Assembly: GCA_034437615.1 (NCBI GenBank)
Contig: DAOTTW010000145.1
Coordinates: forward strand, 1-12,933
DNA length: 12,933 nucleotides
Direction: 5' to 3'
Source of the DNA: DAOTTW01 sp034437615
GTDB lineage: Bacteria > Chloroflexota > Anaerolineae > Aggregatilineales > Phototrophicaceae
Both the position numbers and the translations under genes were made by a program. Each line of letters opens with the position of its first letter. Position 1 is the first letter of the stretch. Shown here piece by piece: positions 1 through 8,106 of the stretch. The notes beneath the pieces were generated by a model. That model was given only the letters and a program-made list of their open reading frames with translations. It was not told the origin of the DNA and searched no databases.

Positions 1-1302
1 CTAATCGACTAACTGCGACATCACGCGGCCAACGGCATCCAGGGTGGTCGCGATGACCGCATCCGTGTGGCCCAGGCCGACAAAACCCGCTTCAAATTGG
101 CTGGGGGCGAAGTACACGCCCTCATGCAGCATGGCGTGGAAATACTCGGCGTAGCGCTCGGTATGGGCGTGTTGCTTGGCGCTGGCGTAATCGCGGATAA
201 CAGCGCCCTCAGCATCCAGGAAGTAAAAGCCCATCATCGTGCCCGCGTGGTTGACCTGCAACGGGATACCCGCATCGTTCGCGCAAGACCCGATGCCGTT
301 GGCGAGCTTTTGCGTCCGTGTGGCGATCTGCTGAAAGGTGTCGCCCTGGATCAGCGTCTTGATGGTGGCTAAGCCTGCGGTCATCGCCAGCGGATTGCCG
401 GAGAGCGTGCCCGCCTGATACATGGAGCCAAGCGGCGCGACCACCTGCATCACTTCACGCTTGCCTGCGTAGGCACCGACAGGCAGACCGCCGCCGATCA
501 CCTTACCCAGGCACGTCAAATCTGGGTCCAGGCCGAAAGCCTGCTGTGCGCCACCGGGCGAAACGCGGAAGCCCGTCATGACTTCATCGAGGATGAACAG
601 CGTGCCATGCTTGCGGCACAAATCCTGCACGCCTTGCAAATAGCCCGCTGCTGGCATCACGAAGCCCATATTGGCCGCGATAGGTTCTACAATTACCCCG
701 GCGATCTGACCCGAGTATGCCTGAAACAGCTTTTCCAGCGCTTCGAGGTCGTTATAGGGTGCGACCAACGTATCGCCCGTGATGCCAGCAGGCACACCCG
801 GCGAATCCGGCAGGCCCAACGTGGCCACACCGCTACCCGCCTGCACCAGCAGCATATCTGCATGGCCATGATAGCAGCCTGCGAACTTGACGATCTTCTC
901 GCGCCCGGTGTAAGCCCGTGCGACGCGCAGGGCGCTCATGGTGGCTTCGGTGCCGCTATTCACAAAGCGGATCATTTCCAGCGAGGGCACGGTATTAATC
1001 ACCAGCTCGGCCAGTTCGTTCTCGACAGCAGTGGGTGCGCCGTAGCTCGTGCCACGCTCCAGCGCTTGATGCAGCGCTTCGGTCACTGCCGGGTGTGCAT
1101 GACCCAACACCATCGGACCCCAGGACAGCACATAATCAATATAACGATTGCCGTCCGCATCGTAGACGTAGGGGCCTTCTGCGCGGTCGATGAAGCGGGG
1201 TGTGCCGCCGACGCTGCCGAATGCCCGCACAGGGCTATTGACGCCACCGGGCATGAGTTCGCTTGCACGCTGATAAAGACTCTCAGATTTTGTGATTTGC
1301 AT
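1..1302 (-). CDS. hemL: Glutamate-1-semialdehyde 2,1-aminomutase
   Basis: This PLP enzyme moves the amino group of glutamate-1-semialdehyde to give 5-aminolevulinate, the first dedicated tetrapyrrole precursor, in the cytosol. The 433-residue product has the usual length for the family. It carries the family block NSGTEATMSALRVARA (residues 115-130), the GCYHGHAD segment (142-149), the PLP-contacting DEVMTGFR (239-246), and the Schiff-base lysine K267 in LGKVIGGGLPVGA. The ATG at 1302 is preceded by AAGGA about 12 bases upstream, and the first 20 bases overlap the end of hemY, which suggests translational coupling. It is the last operon gene visible. The stop codon is the first three bases of the window, so whether hemA or another gene follows cannot be seen. 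The assignment is firm. Confidence 0.97.
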   Translation of the reverse strand: MQITKSESLYQRASELMPGGVNSPVRAFGSVGGTPRFIDRAEGPYVYDADGNRYIDYVLSWGPMVLGHAHPAVTEALHQALERGTSYGAPTAVENELAELVINTVPSLEMIRFVNSGTEATMSALRVARAYTGREKIVKFAGCYHGHADMLLVQAGSGVATLGLPDSPGVPAGITGDTLVAPYNDLEALEKLFQAYSGQIAGVIVEPIAANMGFVMPAAGYLQGVQDLCRKHGTLFILDEVMTGFRVSPGGAQQAFGLDPDLTCLGKVIGGGLPVGAYAGKREVMQVVAPLGSMYQAGTLSGNPLAMTAGLATIKTLIQGDTFQQIATRTQKLANGIGSCANDAGIPLQVNHAGTMMGFYFLDAEGAVIRDYASAKQHAHTERYAEYFHAMLHEGVYFAPSQFEAGFVGLGHTDAVIATTLDAVGRVMSQLVD

Positions 1303-2725
1303 AGCTTTGCTCGTCCTTGTGTTTTAACTGGCCTGATAATTGCTCGATGGCAGTTTGTGCGCCGTGTATTGTATCCGGTAATCCGACGCCGCCATAGGCA
1401 TTGCCGACAATTTTGATGTCTGCTGGTAATGCATCGCGGATGGCCTGCACACGCGCCTGATGGCCGACATCATACTGTGGGTAGCCATCCGGCCAGCGCA
1501 AAATGTGGTGATACAGCGGCTCGGCCTGAATGCCCAACAGATCGCGCAATTCTTCGCGGATGATGCGCAGCAGGTCGGCGTCGTCTACGTGCAGCATGGG
1601 GCGCGTCTGTGGCCCACCGAAGAACACGCGAAGCAGCGCCACGTCATCGGGGGCGCGCCCCGGCCATTTGGTCGTAGCCCACTGCATCCCGTCAATGCGC
1701 CGCCCTTCGACGCTCGGAATCACGACGCCGTAGGCATCCAGCGCACGCGGCACATGCGCCCCACGATACGCCACGTAAGCACTGCCGACGCCCTCATAAC
1801 GGATGGCCGCCAGTCTTTCAGCGGCTTGCGGTGCAGCCGCTCGCAACAGGTCGGCGGCATGATTGGCCTGTGTCGCCATGATGAGATGCGATGCGGCAAT
1901 GCGTGAGCCGTCAGCAAGCGCCACCTGATAGCCGTCTGTGCTGCGCTGAATGCCTGTGACAGATGTCGCCAGGCGCATATCGCCTTGCAGATGAGCGACC
2001 AGCGCAGTCACCAGTTCCCCTGTGCCAGCGAGGAACGACACCAGCGGCGGTTGTGTGCTGGCCTGGCCAGCGGGCTGCTGCTGTGATTTACGCCACAGGC
2101 CACGTATCAGGCTGCCGTGTTCGCGTTCCAATTGAGCATAGTTGCCAAAGGTGGCTTGAATGCTCATGCGCTGCGGGTCGGCGTTATAAACGCCCGCCAG
2201 CAGCGGCTCAGCGAGGCGCTGCACGGCTTCTGCGCCAAAGCGCCGCGTGATGAATGTGGCCAGTGATTCGTCGGCGGCGTCTTGCTTTGCGGGGATGAAC
2301 AAATCTTGCAGGGCGCGGATTTTTCCGGGCCAGGTGAACAGCGGTGATTGCAGAAACGCCATGATATTTGTCGGCACCAGCAGGCGCAGGCCAGCCGGCA
2401 TGGGCACCAAGCGCCCACGACTGAGGATATAGATTCTGCGGCGTGTCTTGTTCACGCCGACGACACGCTCTTGCAGGCCGAGCGCGTTGGCCAATGTCAG
2501 CGCCCAGGGCTTGCGCGTGATGAAGCCATCCGGCCCGCCCTCTAGCAGCAGGGGTTTATCGCGCCCGATGTCGGCGCAGTGCGTGTAGAGCTTACCACCC
2601 CAGCGATGTGAGGCTTCTAGCAGCGTGTAATTCAGGTCGTGGTTTTGGGCATTCAGGGCGGCAGCCAAGCCAGCGATACCGCCCCCGATGATGACAAGCT
2701 GTGGCTCAGCGTCGGGTGTGGTCAT
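1283..2725 (-). CDS. hemY: HemY-type porphyrinogen oxidase, probably coproporphyrinogen III oxidase (CgoX)
   Basis: This is an FAD-dependent oxidase of 480 residues. The N-terminal dinucleotide-binding motif is G14-G-G16-I-A-G19, with the acidic ribose-binding E37 and GGK (43-45) following. The C-terminal FAD contact VGNAYGGVGLPDTIHG begins at residue 440. No membrane segment is apparent. The HemY family oxidises either protoporphyrinogen IX or coproporphyrinogen III. Here the adjacent hemQ and the lack of hemF or hemN favour six-electron oxidation of coproporphyrinogen III to coproporphyrin III, the CgoX role; this is inference from context. The ATG at 2725 lies inside hemE with a 20-base overlap, and the 3' end overlaps hemL by 20 bases. 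The Shine-Dalgarno sequence is weak (GGTAG), which fits coupling to hemE translation. Confidence 0.93.
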   Translation of the reverse strand: MTTPDAEPQLVIIGGGIAGLAAALNAQNHDLNYTLLEASHRWGGKLYTHCADIGRDKPLLLEGGPDGFITRKPWALTLANALGLQERVVGVNKTRRRIYILSRGRLVPMPAGLRLLVPTNIMAFLQSPLFTWPGKIRALQDLFIPAKQDAADESLATFITRRFGAEAVQRLAEPLLAGVYNADPQRMSIQATFGNYAQLEREHGSLIRGLWRKSQQQPAGQASTQPPLVSFLAGTGELVTALVAHLQGDMRLATSVTGIQRSTDGYQVALADGSRIAASHLIMATQANHAADLLRAAAPQAAERLAAIRYEGVGSAYVAYRGAHVPRALDAYGVVIPSVEGRRIDGMQWATTKWPGRAPDDVALLRVFFGGPQTRPMLHVDDADLLRIIREELRDLLGIQAEPLYHHILRWPDGYPQYDVGHQARVQAIRDALPADIKIVGNAYGGVGLPDTIHGAQTAIEQLSGQLKHKDEQSYANHKI

Positions 2726-3776
2726 GGATGAAATCTACCAGGCGCTTGACGTTATCGACGGGTGTCGTCTTGGTGATGCCGTGACCGAGGTTGAAGATAT
2801 AGCCCTCACGCCCCTGCATACGGTCCAGCACAGCCTGCACGCGCCCCTTGAGCACATGCCAGGGCATCAGCAGCGCTACCGGGTCCAGGTTGCCCTGCAC
2901 AGCGACACTATCACCCAGGATGTCGGCGGCCTTGTCGATGTCGATGCGCCAATCCGCGCCGATGACATCGCCGCCCGCTTCGCGCATATCCGGCAACATG
3001 CCGCTGGTGTTGGTGCCGAAGTGAATCACGGGCACGCCCGCACGCCCGGCAATCTCGATGGTGCGGCGGCTATACGGCTGCACGTACTGCCTGTAATCAT
3101 GCGGTGACAGGGCACCGACCCAGCTATCAAACAGTTGCAAGGCGCTGGCCCCGGCTTCGGCCTGCGCCAGCAGGTAATGCCCCGCGACATGCGTAAACTT
3201 AGCCATCATCTCGCCCCAGGCATCCGGTCGGCTGAGCATGAAGCGCTTGGTCTTCTCGAAGCTCTTGCTGCTGCCGCCTTCGATGGCGTAGGATGCCAGC
3301 GTGAAGGGTGCGCCACTGAAGCCAATCAGCGGGATGCCACGCGGATTCAGGTCGGCCACCGTCAGCTTGATGGCCTCCAGGGTGAACGAAAGCGCCTCTT
3401 GTGGTGCTGGCGTCTTCAGCCGCGCCACGTCCTGCTCTGTCGTCACCGGGTTGTAAATCACGGGGCCTTCGCCGCTGATGAAATCCAGTTCCAACCCCAT
3501 GCCTTGCAGCGGCGGCAGAATATCCGCGAAGATAATGGCCGCGTCCAGATCGAAGGCGTTGATGGGCTGCATCGTCACCTCATGGGCCAACGCTGGGGTT
3601 TTAATCATATCTAAGATGGTGTAATTCTGGCGCAATGCGCGGTATTCGGCCATGTAGCGTCCTGCCTGCCGCATCAGCCACACGGGGGTTGCATCGACGG
3701 GTTCGCGGCGGCAAGCACGCAGGAAGCGGCTATCGCGAACAGCCGAATTCTGTGCTGTCGTCGTTTCAGGTTGCAT
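2706..3776 (-). CDS. hemE: Uroporphyrinogen III decarboxylase
   Basis: HemE removes four acetate carboxyls from uroporphyrinogen III to give coproporphyrinogen III, the branch point taken here by the coproporphyrin-dependent route. The 356-residue protein has the first family signature PVWLMRQAGRYMAEY (31-45), with substrate-binding arginines R36 and R40. It also has the catalytic aspartate D85 in IIFADIL, the second signature GFSGAPFTLASYAIEGG (152-168), and H332 in NLGHGI. The ATG at 3776 has an AAGGAA Shine-Dalgarno sequence four bases upstream. A tetranucleotide tract lies directly upstream of that ribosome binding site, in a 129-base gap after hemB. The 3' end overlaps hemY by 20 bases. 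A weak CATAAT hexamer at 3867-3872 (minus strand) has no good -35 partner, so no internal promoter is claimed. Confidence 0.97.
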   Translation of the reverse strand: MQPETTTAQNSAVRDSRFLRACRREPVDATPVWLMRQAGRYMAEYRALRQNYTILDMIKTPALAHEVTMQPINAFDLDAAIIFADILPPLQGMGLELDFISGEGPVIYNPVTTEQDVARLKTPAPQEALSFTLEAIKLTVADLNPRGIPLIGFSGAPFTLASYAIEGGSSKSFEKTKRFMLSRPDAWGEMMAKFTHVAGHYLLAQAEAGASALQLFDSWVGALSPHDYRQYVQPYSRRTIEIAGRAGVPVIHFGTNTSGMLPDMREAGGDVIGADWRIDIDKAADILGDSVAVQGNLDPVALLMPWHVLKGRVQAVLDRMQGREGYIFNLGHGITKTTPVDNVKRLVDFIHDHTRR

Positions 3777-3790
3777 GGTGTTCCTTATCT

Positions 3791-3838
3791 ATCAATCAGT
3801 CAATCAGTCAATCAGTCAATCAATCAATCAATCAATCA
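3791..3838. repeat. Tetranucleotide tandem repeat (ATCA/GTCA)n in the hemE leader
   Basis: Twelve uninterrupted 4-base units: nine ATCA and three GTCA that alternate with ATCA in the left half, then five pure ATCA units in the right half. On the transcribed strand it reads as TGAT/TGAC repeats and ends a few bases upstream of the hemE Shine-Dalgarno sequence. Because the 4-base period cycles through all frames, every frame meets a TGA stop within 12 bases, so the tract cannot be translated through. Such tracts can change length by strand slippage, which here would alter the leader and not the protein. Confidence 0.9.
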
Positions 3839-3905
3839 GCTAGTGGAGAAACTAAAACGGATTACGATTATGCCGATTTGTTTTCGCTTACTCATTCCGC
3901 AAGGG

Positions 3906-4964
3906 CTAGGCGTCGAGCCAGCGTGCAGCGTCCTTTGCAAAATACGTCAGGATCATATCGGCCCCGGCGCGTTTGATGCTCGTCAGGCTTTCCAGCGCGA
4001 CACGCTCCAAATCCAGCCAGCCATTCTGGGCGGCAGCGTGCAGCATGGCATATTCGCCACTCACCTGATAGGCCGCTGTCGGCAGGTCGTAACGGGCACG
4101 CAGATCGGCCAATATATCGAGATATGGCATGGCCGGTTTGACCATCAGCATATCCGCGCCCTGCTGCACATCCAGGTCGATTTCGTGGCGGGCTTCGCGG
4201 CGGTTGGCCGGGTCCATCTGATATTCACTGCGGTCACCGAAGCTGGGCGGGCTTTCGGCTGCATCACGGAACGGCCCATAGAAGCCGCTGGAATACTTGG
4301 CGGCGTAGCTCATGATGCTGACCTGGGCGAAACCTGCCCCATCCAGCGCGTTACGGATGCGGGCCACCATACCGTCAATCATGCCAGAGGGCGCGATGAT
4401 GTCCGCGCCTGCTTCGGCGTGCACAACCGACGCACGCCCCAGCAAATCCAGCGTGGGGTCATTCAGCAGGTAGCCCTGTGGCAGATGCGCGTCGTAATGG
4501 TCGCTATCCGGCGTGTTGATGATGCCGCAGTGCCCATGATCGGTGTATTCACAGAAGCACATATCGGAGACTACGATGGTATCGGGGCTGGCCTGTTTGA
4601 TAGCGCGGATGGCCTGCGGCACGATGCCATCGGGGTTGTAATTCTCGCTGCCGCAGTCGTCTTTGTGCTCTGGGATGCCGAAGAGCACCACCGCCGGGAT
4701 GTCCAGGGCGTTGATTTCTTCAGCCTCGGCCTTGAGTTGATCGACTGAAAGCTGAAATTGCCCCGGCATGGAGCGAATCGGCTTGCGGATGCCCTGACCT
4801 TCGCGCACGAACAGCGGATAGATGAAATCCGCAGGCGTGAGGACGGTTTCCTGCACCATGCGGCGCAGGTTGCGGTTCAGCCGTAGGCGGCGCGGGCGTA
4901 TGGTGGGCGTCGTCTGATGTTGAGCTTGTAAGCTGCTGTCAGCGCTTGGCTTCTCGGTTACCAT
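3906..4964 (-). CDS. hemB: Delta-aminolevulinic acid dehydratase (porphobilinogen synthase), zinc-type
   Basis: HemB condenses two 5-aminolevulinate molecules to porphobilinogen. The 352-residue protein starts with about 20 non-conserved residues before the family opening TIRPRRLRLNRNLRR (21-35). The metal site DMCFCEYTDHGHCG has three cysteines, C136, C138 and C146, as in zinc-dependent enzymes and unlike the aspartate-rich magnesium type. The Schiff-base lysines are K223 in MSYAAKYSSGFYGPFRDA and K276 in MVKPAMPYLDI. No alternative in-frame start closer to the conserved region was found, and GGAG lies about nine bases before the ATG at 4964. The 5' end overlaps hemD by 26 bases. A 129-base gap with a tetranucleotide tract follows before hemE. 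Confidence 0.97.
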   Translation of the reverse strand: MVTEKPSADSSLQAQHQTTPTIRPRRLRLNRNLRRMVQETVLTPADFIYPLFVREGQGIRKPIRSMPGQFQLSVDQLKAEAEEINALDIPAVVLFGIPEHKDDCGSENYNPDGIVPQAIRAIKQASPDTIVVSDMCFCEYTDHGHCGIINTPDSDHYDAHLPQGYLLNDPTLDLLGRASVVHAEAGADIIAPSGMIDGMVARIRNALDGAGFAQVSIMSYAAKYSSGFYGPFRDAAESPPSFGDRSEYQMDPANRREARHEIDLDVQQGADMLMVKPAMPYLDILADLRARYDLPTAAYQVSGEYAMLHAAAQNGWLDLERVALESLTSIKRAGADMILTYFAKDAARWLDA

Positions 4965-5742
4965 AGGTCGATGCTCCGAAATAATCCTCTATAGCCTGCA
5001 ACAGGCCGTCCAACGAATAATCATCGGGAACGAGAATATTCTGAAAATGCGCGTCCTCGGCGGCCCGTGCAGCCGACGGGCCGATGCAGACAACCGGGAC
5101 CTTGTAGCGGTAGCCCTCTGGCACGCGCTCCAAGAAATTTTTCGCTGTGGATGCGCTGGTAAACGTCAGCATGTCGATGTCGCCGGTTCGCAACATAGCC
5201 GACACATCTGCGCCGCCATGCCCGATGACATTACGATAGGCGGCCACCGTGTATACCCGCGCCTCTTTTGCCTGTAGTAAATCCGCCAACGTCGAACTGG
5301 CGATGTCGGATTGTGGTAGCAGGAGCCACTGGCCGGGCCGAGTGTCGATGACATGGGCCAATGCCACAGCCGCTTGCTTAGCCGGCACGACATGCGGCTG
5401 AATGTGCAGATATTCTTGCATGGCGCTGGCTGTCTTGCAGCCCACAGCCGCCAAACGCAGCCTAGCCCAATCCGGCGAGAGGCGCAGCGCCTGCAAGCGA
5501 TGGGCAAGGACGCGCACCGTATTGGGGCTGGTCAACACCAGCCAATCAAACGCTTGCAGGTGCAGCAGCGCATCGTCCAGCGTGGTTGTATCAGCAGGTG
5601 GCGCGATGTCGATACAGGGAAACAAGATCGGGATAGCCCCGCGTAGCTGCAAACGGTCTGCCAAGACATCGGCCTGATGCGGTGCGCGTGTGACGACAAT
5701 CCGCCGACCCCGCAAGTTGCCTATTCGCGTGTTCAGCATCAT
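4939..5742 (-). CDS. hemD: Uroporphyrinogen III synthase
   Basis: HemD closes linear hydroxymethylbilane into uroporphyrinogen III with inversion of ring D. The sequence is poorly conserved in this family, but the 267-residue product has its landmarks: GRRIVVTRAPHQA near the N terminus (12-24), WLVLTSPNTVRVL (67-79), a conserved tyrosine Y169 in AAYRN, DMLTFTSASTAKNFLE (190-205) and CIGPSAARAAED (219-230). Its position directly after hemC and before hemB supports the call. There are two adjacent ATG codons, at 5742 and 5739. The first gives the classic ATGA overlap with the hemC stop and is used here. The 3' end overlaps hemB by 26 bases. Confidence 0.93.
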   Translation of the reverse strand: MMLNTRIGNLRGRRIVVTRAPHQADVLADRLQLRGAIPILFPCIDIAPPADTTTLDDALLHLQAFDWLVLTSPNTVRVLAHRLQALRLSPDWARLRLAAVGCKTASAMQEYLHIQPHVVPAKQAAVALAHVIDTRPGQWLLLPQSDIASSTLADLLQAKEARVYTVAAYRNVIGHGGADVSAMLRTGDIDMLTFTSASTAKNFLERVPEGYRYKVPVVCIGPSAARAAEDAHFQNILVPDDYSLDGLLQAIEDYFGASTYGNREAKR

Positions 5743-6692
5743 GATAGCACAGCTCTCAGAATCTCACCTGCGCCCTTTTCAAGCGCTTCTTGCGCGGCCT
5801 GCTCGCCTAGCTGACGCGCCCGATACTCGTGATGGCCGTTTAGCAGGTTGATGACGGTTTGGCGTTCAATTTCGATCTGCTTGCTGCCATCGACAGCGGT
5901 CACACGGGCACGCAGGGTTAGCTGATTGCCATGCAGGGTGCCATGTGCCGCGACGGGCACGGAGCAGCCGCCTTGCAGTGTCGCGAGGAAGGCACGCTCT
6001 GCAATGACTGGCAGCAAGGTCTCGTATTTCACCAGTACCGCCAGTAACCCCGCAGTCTTACTACCGGCCTGTGACTGCGCGGCGATGGCACCCTGCCCAG
6101 GCGCACCCAGCAGCACATCCAGCGGCAACACCTGGTTGATCTCATGCGCCATGCCGAGGCGCTCAATGCCTGCTTGCGCTAGCAGGGTCGCATCATATGG
6201 GCCGTTGGCATCACGCACCTTCTTGATGCGCGTTTGCACATTGCCGCGAATGTCGATGAACTTCAGGTCGGGCCGACGATGCAGCAATTGTGCAGCGCGG
6301 CGGCGGCTACTCGTGCCGATCACAGCGCCTTGTGGCAGGTCATCCAGCTTGGCCCCGGTGCGGCTAATCAATACGTCATTGACCGGCGCACGCTCACCGA
6401 CTGGACGATGCACCAGGCCATCTACATCTTCTGTCGGCAAATCCTTCAGGCTGTGGATGGCCGCGTCGATGCTACCCGCGTGCAAGGCTGCTTCTAGTTC
6501 CTCTGTGAACAGCCCCTTGCCGCCGATGCTCGGCAGCGGCTTGTCGAGGATCTGGTCACCCTTCGTATTGATGATGGTGGGTTCGACGCGGCATTCGGGG
6601 GATTTTTCCCGCAGCAGCGCAGCGACGTGATCCGTCTGCCAGCGTGCCAATGCTGAGCCGCGTGTCCCCAAGCGTATCACCTCTGGCGTCAT
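5739..6692 (-). CDS. hemC: Porphobilinogen deaminase (hydroxymethylbilane synthase)
   Basis: HemC joins four porphobilinogens into hydroxymethylbilane using a covalent dipyrromethane cofactor. Numbered from the chosen start, the 317-residue protein opens with VIRLGTRGSALARWQT and has the catalytic aspartate D84 in HSLKDLPT. Its substrate-binding arginines lie in GTSSRRRAAQ and DIRGNVQTR, and the cofactor cysteine is C243 in LQGGCSVPVA. The ATG at 6692 is chosen because family members normally begin only a few residues before the IRLGTRGS block. An in-frame GTG at 6731 would add 13 residues, and neither start has a strong Shine-Dalgarno sequence. The gene follows hemH by 83 bases and ends in a 4-base ATGA overlap with hemD. 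Confidence 0.95.
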   Translation of the reverse strand: MTPEVIRLGTRGSALARWQTDHVAALLREKSPECRVEPTIINTKGDQILDKPLPSIGGKGLFTEELEAALHAGSIDAAIHSLKDLPTEDVDGLVHRPVGERAPVNDVLISRTGAKLDDLPQGAVIGTSSRRRAAQLLHRRPDLKFIDIRGNVQTRIKKVRDANGPYDATLLAQAGIERLGMAHEINQVLPLDVLLGAPGQGAIAAQSQAGSKTAGLLAVLVKYETLLPVIAERAFLATLQGGCSVPVAAHGTLHGNQLTLRARVTAVDGSKQIEIERQTVINLLNGHHEYRARQLGEQAAQEALEKGAGEILRAVLS

Positions 6693-6775
6693 GCTCGTTG
6701 TCTTTCTATCGCTATATCGAATAACTCGCACAAGTAATGCAGGACAGGCGGCCAGGCCGCACCGTCAGCACCATC

Positions 6776-7870
6776 CTACGCTTGCTTGCCCTGTGATGCG
6801 GCCTGTGGACGACGAGACGCCCCCGGCAGACAGCAGTTCAGCGGGCAAACGTCGTGGTTCGGGCCACGCGACCCCAATGCACGGCGTAGCGGGTCAGCGC
6901 TCATGCGCTCCACGATTAACTCACGAATCATGCTGACGAAATCCGGGTGCGTACCGACGCTTGCCGCACGCACCAGCTTTATGCCGAGTTCGTCGGCTTT
7001 TTCAACCGCTTCGGTATCCAGGTCAAACATGACTTCCATGTGGTCGCTAATGAAACCGATGGGCAGAATTACCAGATCGTTGATGCCCTGGGCGTGAATC
7101 GCTTCCATGTAATCCACGATGTCGGGTTCCAGCCAGGGCATTTGCGGCGGACCGCTGCGGCTCTGATACACCAGCTTGTAATTATCGGTGCCGAGTTGCT
7201 CCGCGACGAGGCGGCAGGCCTCGGTCAATTGCGCTTCGTACTGGCTGTTCTTGGCCATGCCCATCGGGATGCTGTGCGCCGTGAATGCGATGTGCACGTT
7301 AGCGCGTTCGTCCTCTGGCCACTGTTGCAGCGCCCGTTGCACGTTTTCCACGTTGGGGCCGATAAAGCCGGGATGATTGTAGAACACGCGAATCTTGTCA
7401 ATTTCGGGTGCGCCTTCACCGATTTCCTCAATGGCCGCTTGCAGATTCTCGCGGTATTGGCGGCAACCGGAGTAGCAGCTAAAAGCCGACGTGAAGAAGG
7501 CCAGCGCCTTTTTCACGCCATCATCGCGCATCTGACGCAGCGTATCCGGGATCATCGGATGCCAGTTGCGGTTGCCGAAGTAAATCGGCAGGTCGATGTC
7601 GTGGGCCTTTAGTTCTGCTTCTAGCTCTGCGATCAAGGCGCTGTTCTGCGCGTTGATCGGGCTGACGCCGCCGAACATCTCATAATGATGCGACACTTCA
7701 ATCATGCGCTCACGCGGGACGTTGCGCCCACGCAGCACGTTCTCCAGAAACGGCATAACGTCGTCCATGCCCTCTGGCCCACCAAATGAGACGACCAGAA
7801 CGGCGTCGTAGTCTTTCGCTGTGTTGTCGAACTTGGGCGCGTTTGCTGTCTGTGCACCGTATACGCTCAT
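6776..7870 (-). CDS. hemH: Ferrochelatase, probably coproporphyrin III ferrochelatase (CpfC), with Fe-S-type cysteines
   Basis: This 364-residue chelatase inserts ferrous iron into a porphyrin. Next to hemQ and without hemF or hemN, the likely substrate is coproporphyrin III. Visible landmarks are VVSFGGPEG (27-34), GNRNWHP (99-105), the catalytic histidine H199 in TAHSIP, SRSGPPQMPWLEPDI (237-251) and E279 in GFISDHMEVMFDLD. C136 in SAFSCYSGCRQYREN together with C342, C346 and C347 near the C terminus (VCPLNCC) resembles the internal-plus-C-terminal cysteine set that binds a [2Fe-2S] cluster in actinobacterial ferrochelatases. Cluster binding is inferred. A basic, Ala/Gln-rich tail follows the last cysteine. 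The ATG at 7870 has GAAGGA about 12 bases upstream. The leader carries a 16-bp tandem repeat. Confidence 0.95.
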   Translation of the reverse strand: MSVYGAQTANAPKFDNTAKDYDAVLVVSFGGPEGMDDVMPFLENVLRGRNVPRERMIEVSHHYEMFGGVSPINAQNSALIAELEAELKAHDIDLPIYFGNRNWHPMIPDTLRQMRDDGVKKALAFFTSAFSCYSGCRQYRENLQAAIEEIGEGAPEIDKIRVFYNHPGFIGPNVENVQRALQQWPEDERANVHIAFTAHSIPMGMAKNSQYEAQLTEACRLVAEQLGTDNYKLVYQSRSGPPQMPWLEPDIVDYMEAIHAQGINDLVILPIGFISDHMEVMFDLDTEAVEKADELGIKLVRAASVGTHPDFVSMIRELIVERMSADPLRRALGSRGPNHDVCPLNCCLPGASRRPQAASQGKQA

Positions 7871-7893
7871 GCTACCGTTAATCCTTCTATCTT

Positions 7894-7931
7894 GTTATTC
7901 TGTTATCACGTTATTCTGTTATCACGTTATT
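7894..7931. repeat. 16-bp tandem repeat in the hemH leader
   Basis: On the plus strand the unit gttattctgttatcac occurs twice without mismatch (7894-7909 and 7910-7925), followed by the first six bases of a third copy. On the transcribed strand the unit is GTGATAACAGAATAAC. The tract ends about 14 bases upstream of the hemH Shine-Dalgarno sequence. Copy number is low, so a regulatory role is only a possibility. Confidence 0.8.
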
Positions 7932-7972
7932 TTATTGCTGTACAAGCTCGATGTTGCTTCTTGCCAACGGAT

Positions 7973-8080
7973 AGACCAAAACAAACCGGTATGATCGCGG
8001 GGACACGGCAAGCCGTGTCAGCCATCTGCGGACGCCAAGAATGGCGTCCCTACAAAGATCATCTCGATCTGTTTTGGTTT
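7973..8080. repeat. MITE-like palindromic element between hemQ and hemH
   Basis: The ends 7973-7996 and 8057-8080 are 24-base inverted repeats of each other with 19 matching positions, including an unbroken ACCAAAAC core. Between them lie two hairpins of the intergenic palindrome family seen elsewhere in the window: GACACGGC/GCCGTGTC (8002-8019) and GGACGCCA/TGGCGTCC (8030-8049). The total length is about 108 bp with no coding capacity. It sits inside the transcribed heme operon, so its hairpins would be in the hemQ-hemH mRNA and could cause partial termination or protect the upstream transcript. That role is inference. Confidence 0.65.
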
Positions 8081-8106
8081 CTGCATTAGACCTTAAGCCC
8101 CAGACC

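Noticed and set aside
607..1416. Plus-strand open frame of 269 codons opposite hemL and the hemY end
   Set aside because: It is antisense to conserved enzyme genes, is rich in Cys, His and Arg without motifs, and has no ribosome binding site evidence.
3791..3838. CRISPR-like array or coding phase-variation tract
   Set aside because: The units are contiguous 4-mers with no spacers. The tract is outside any coding frame and contains stops in all frames, so it cannot switch a reading frame.
3771..4748. Plus-strand open frame of 325 codons opposite hemB
   Set aside because: It lies almost wholly antisense to the well-supported hemB, starts inside the tetranucleotide tract region and shows no domain pattern. 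It is a by-product of codon bias.
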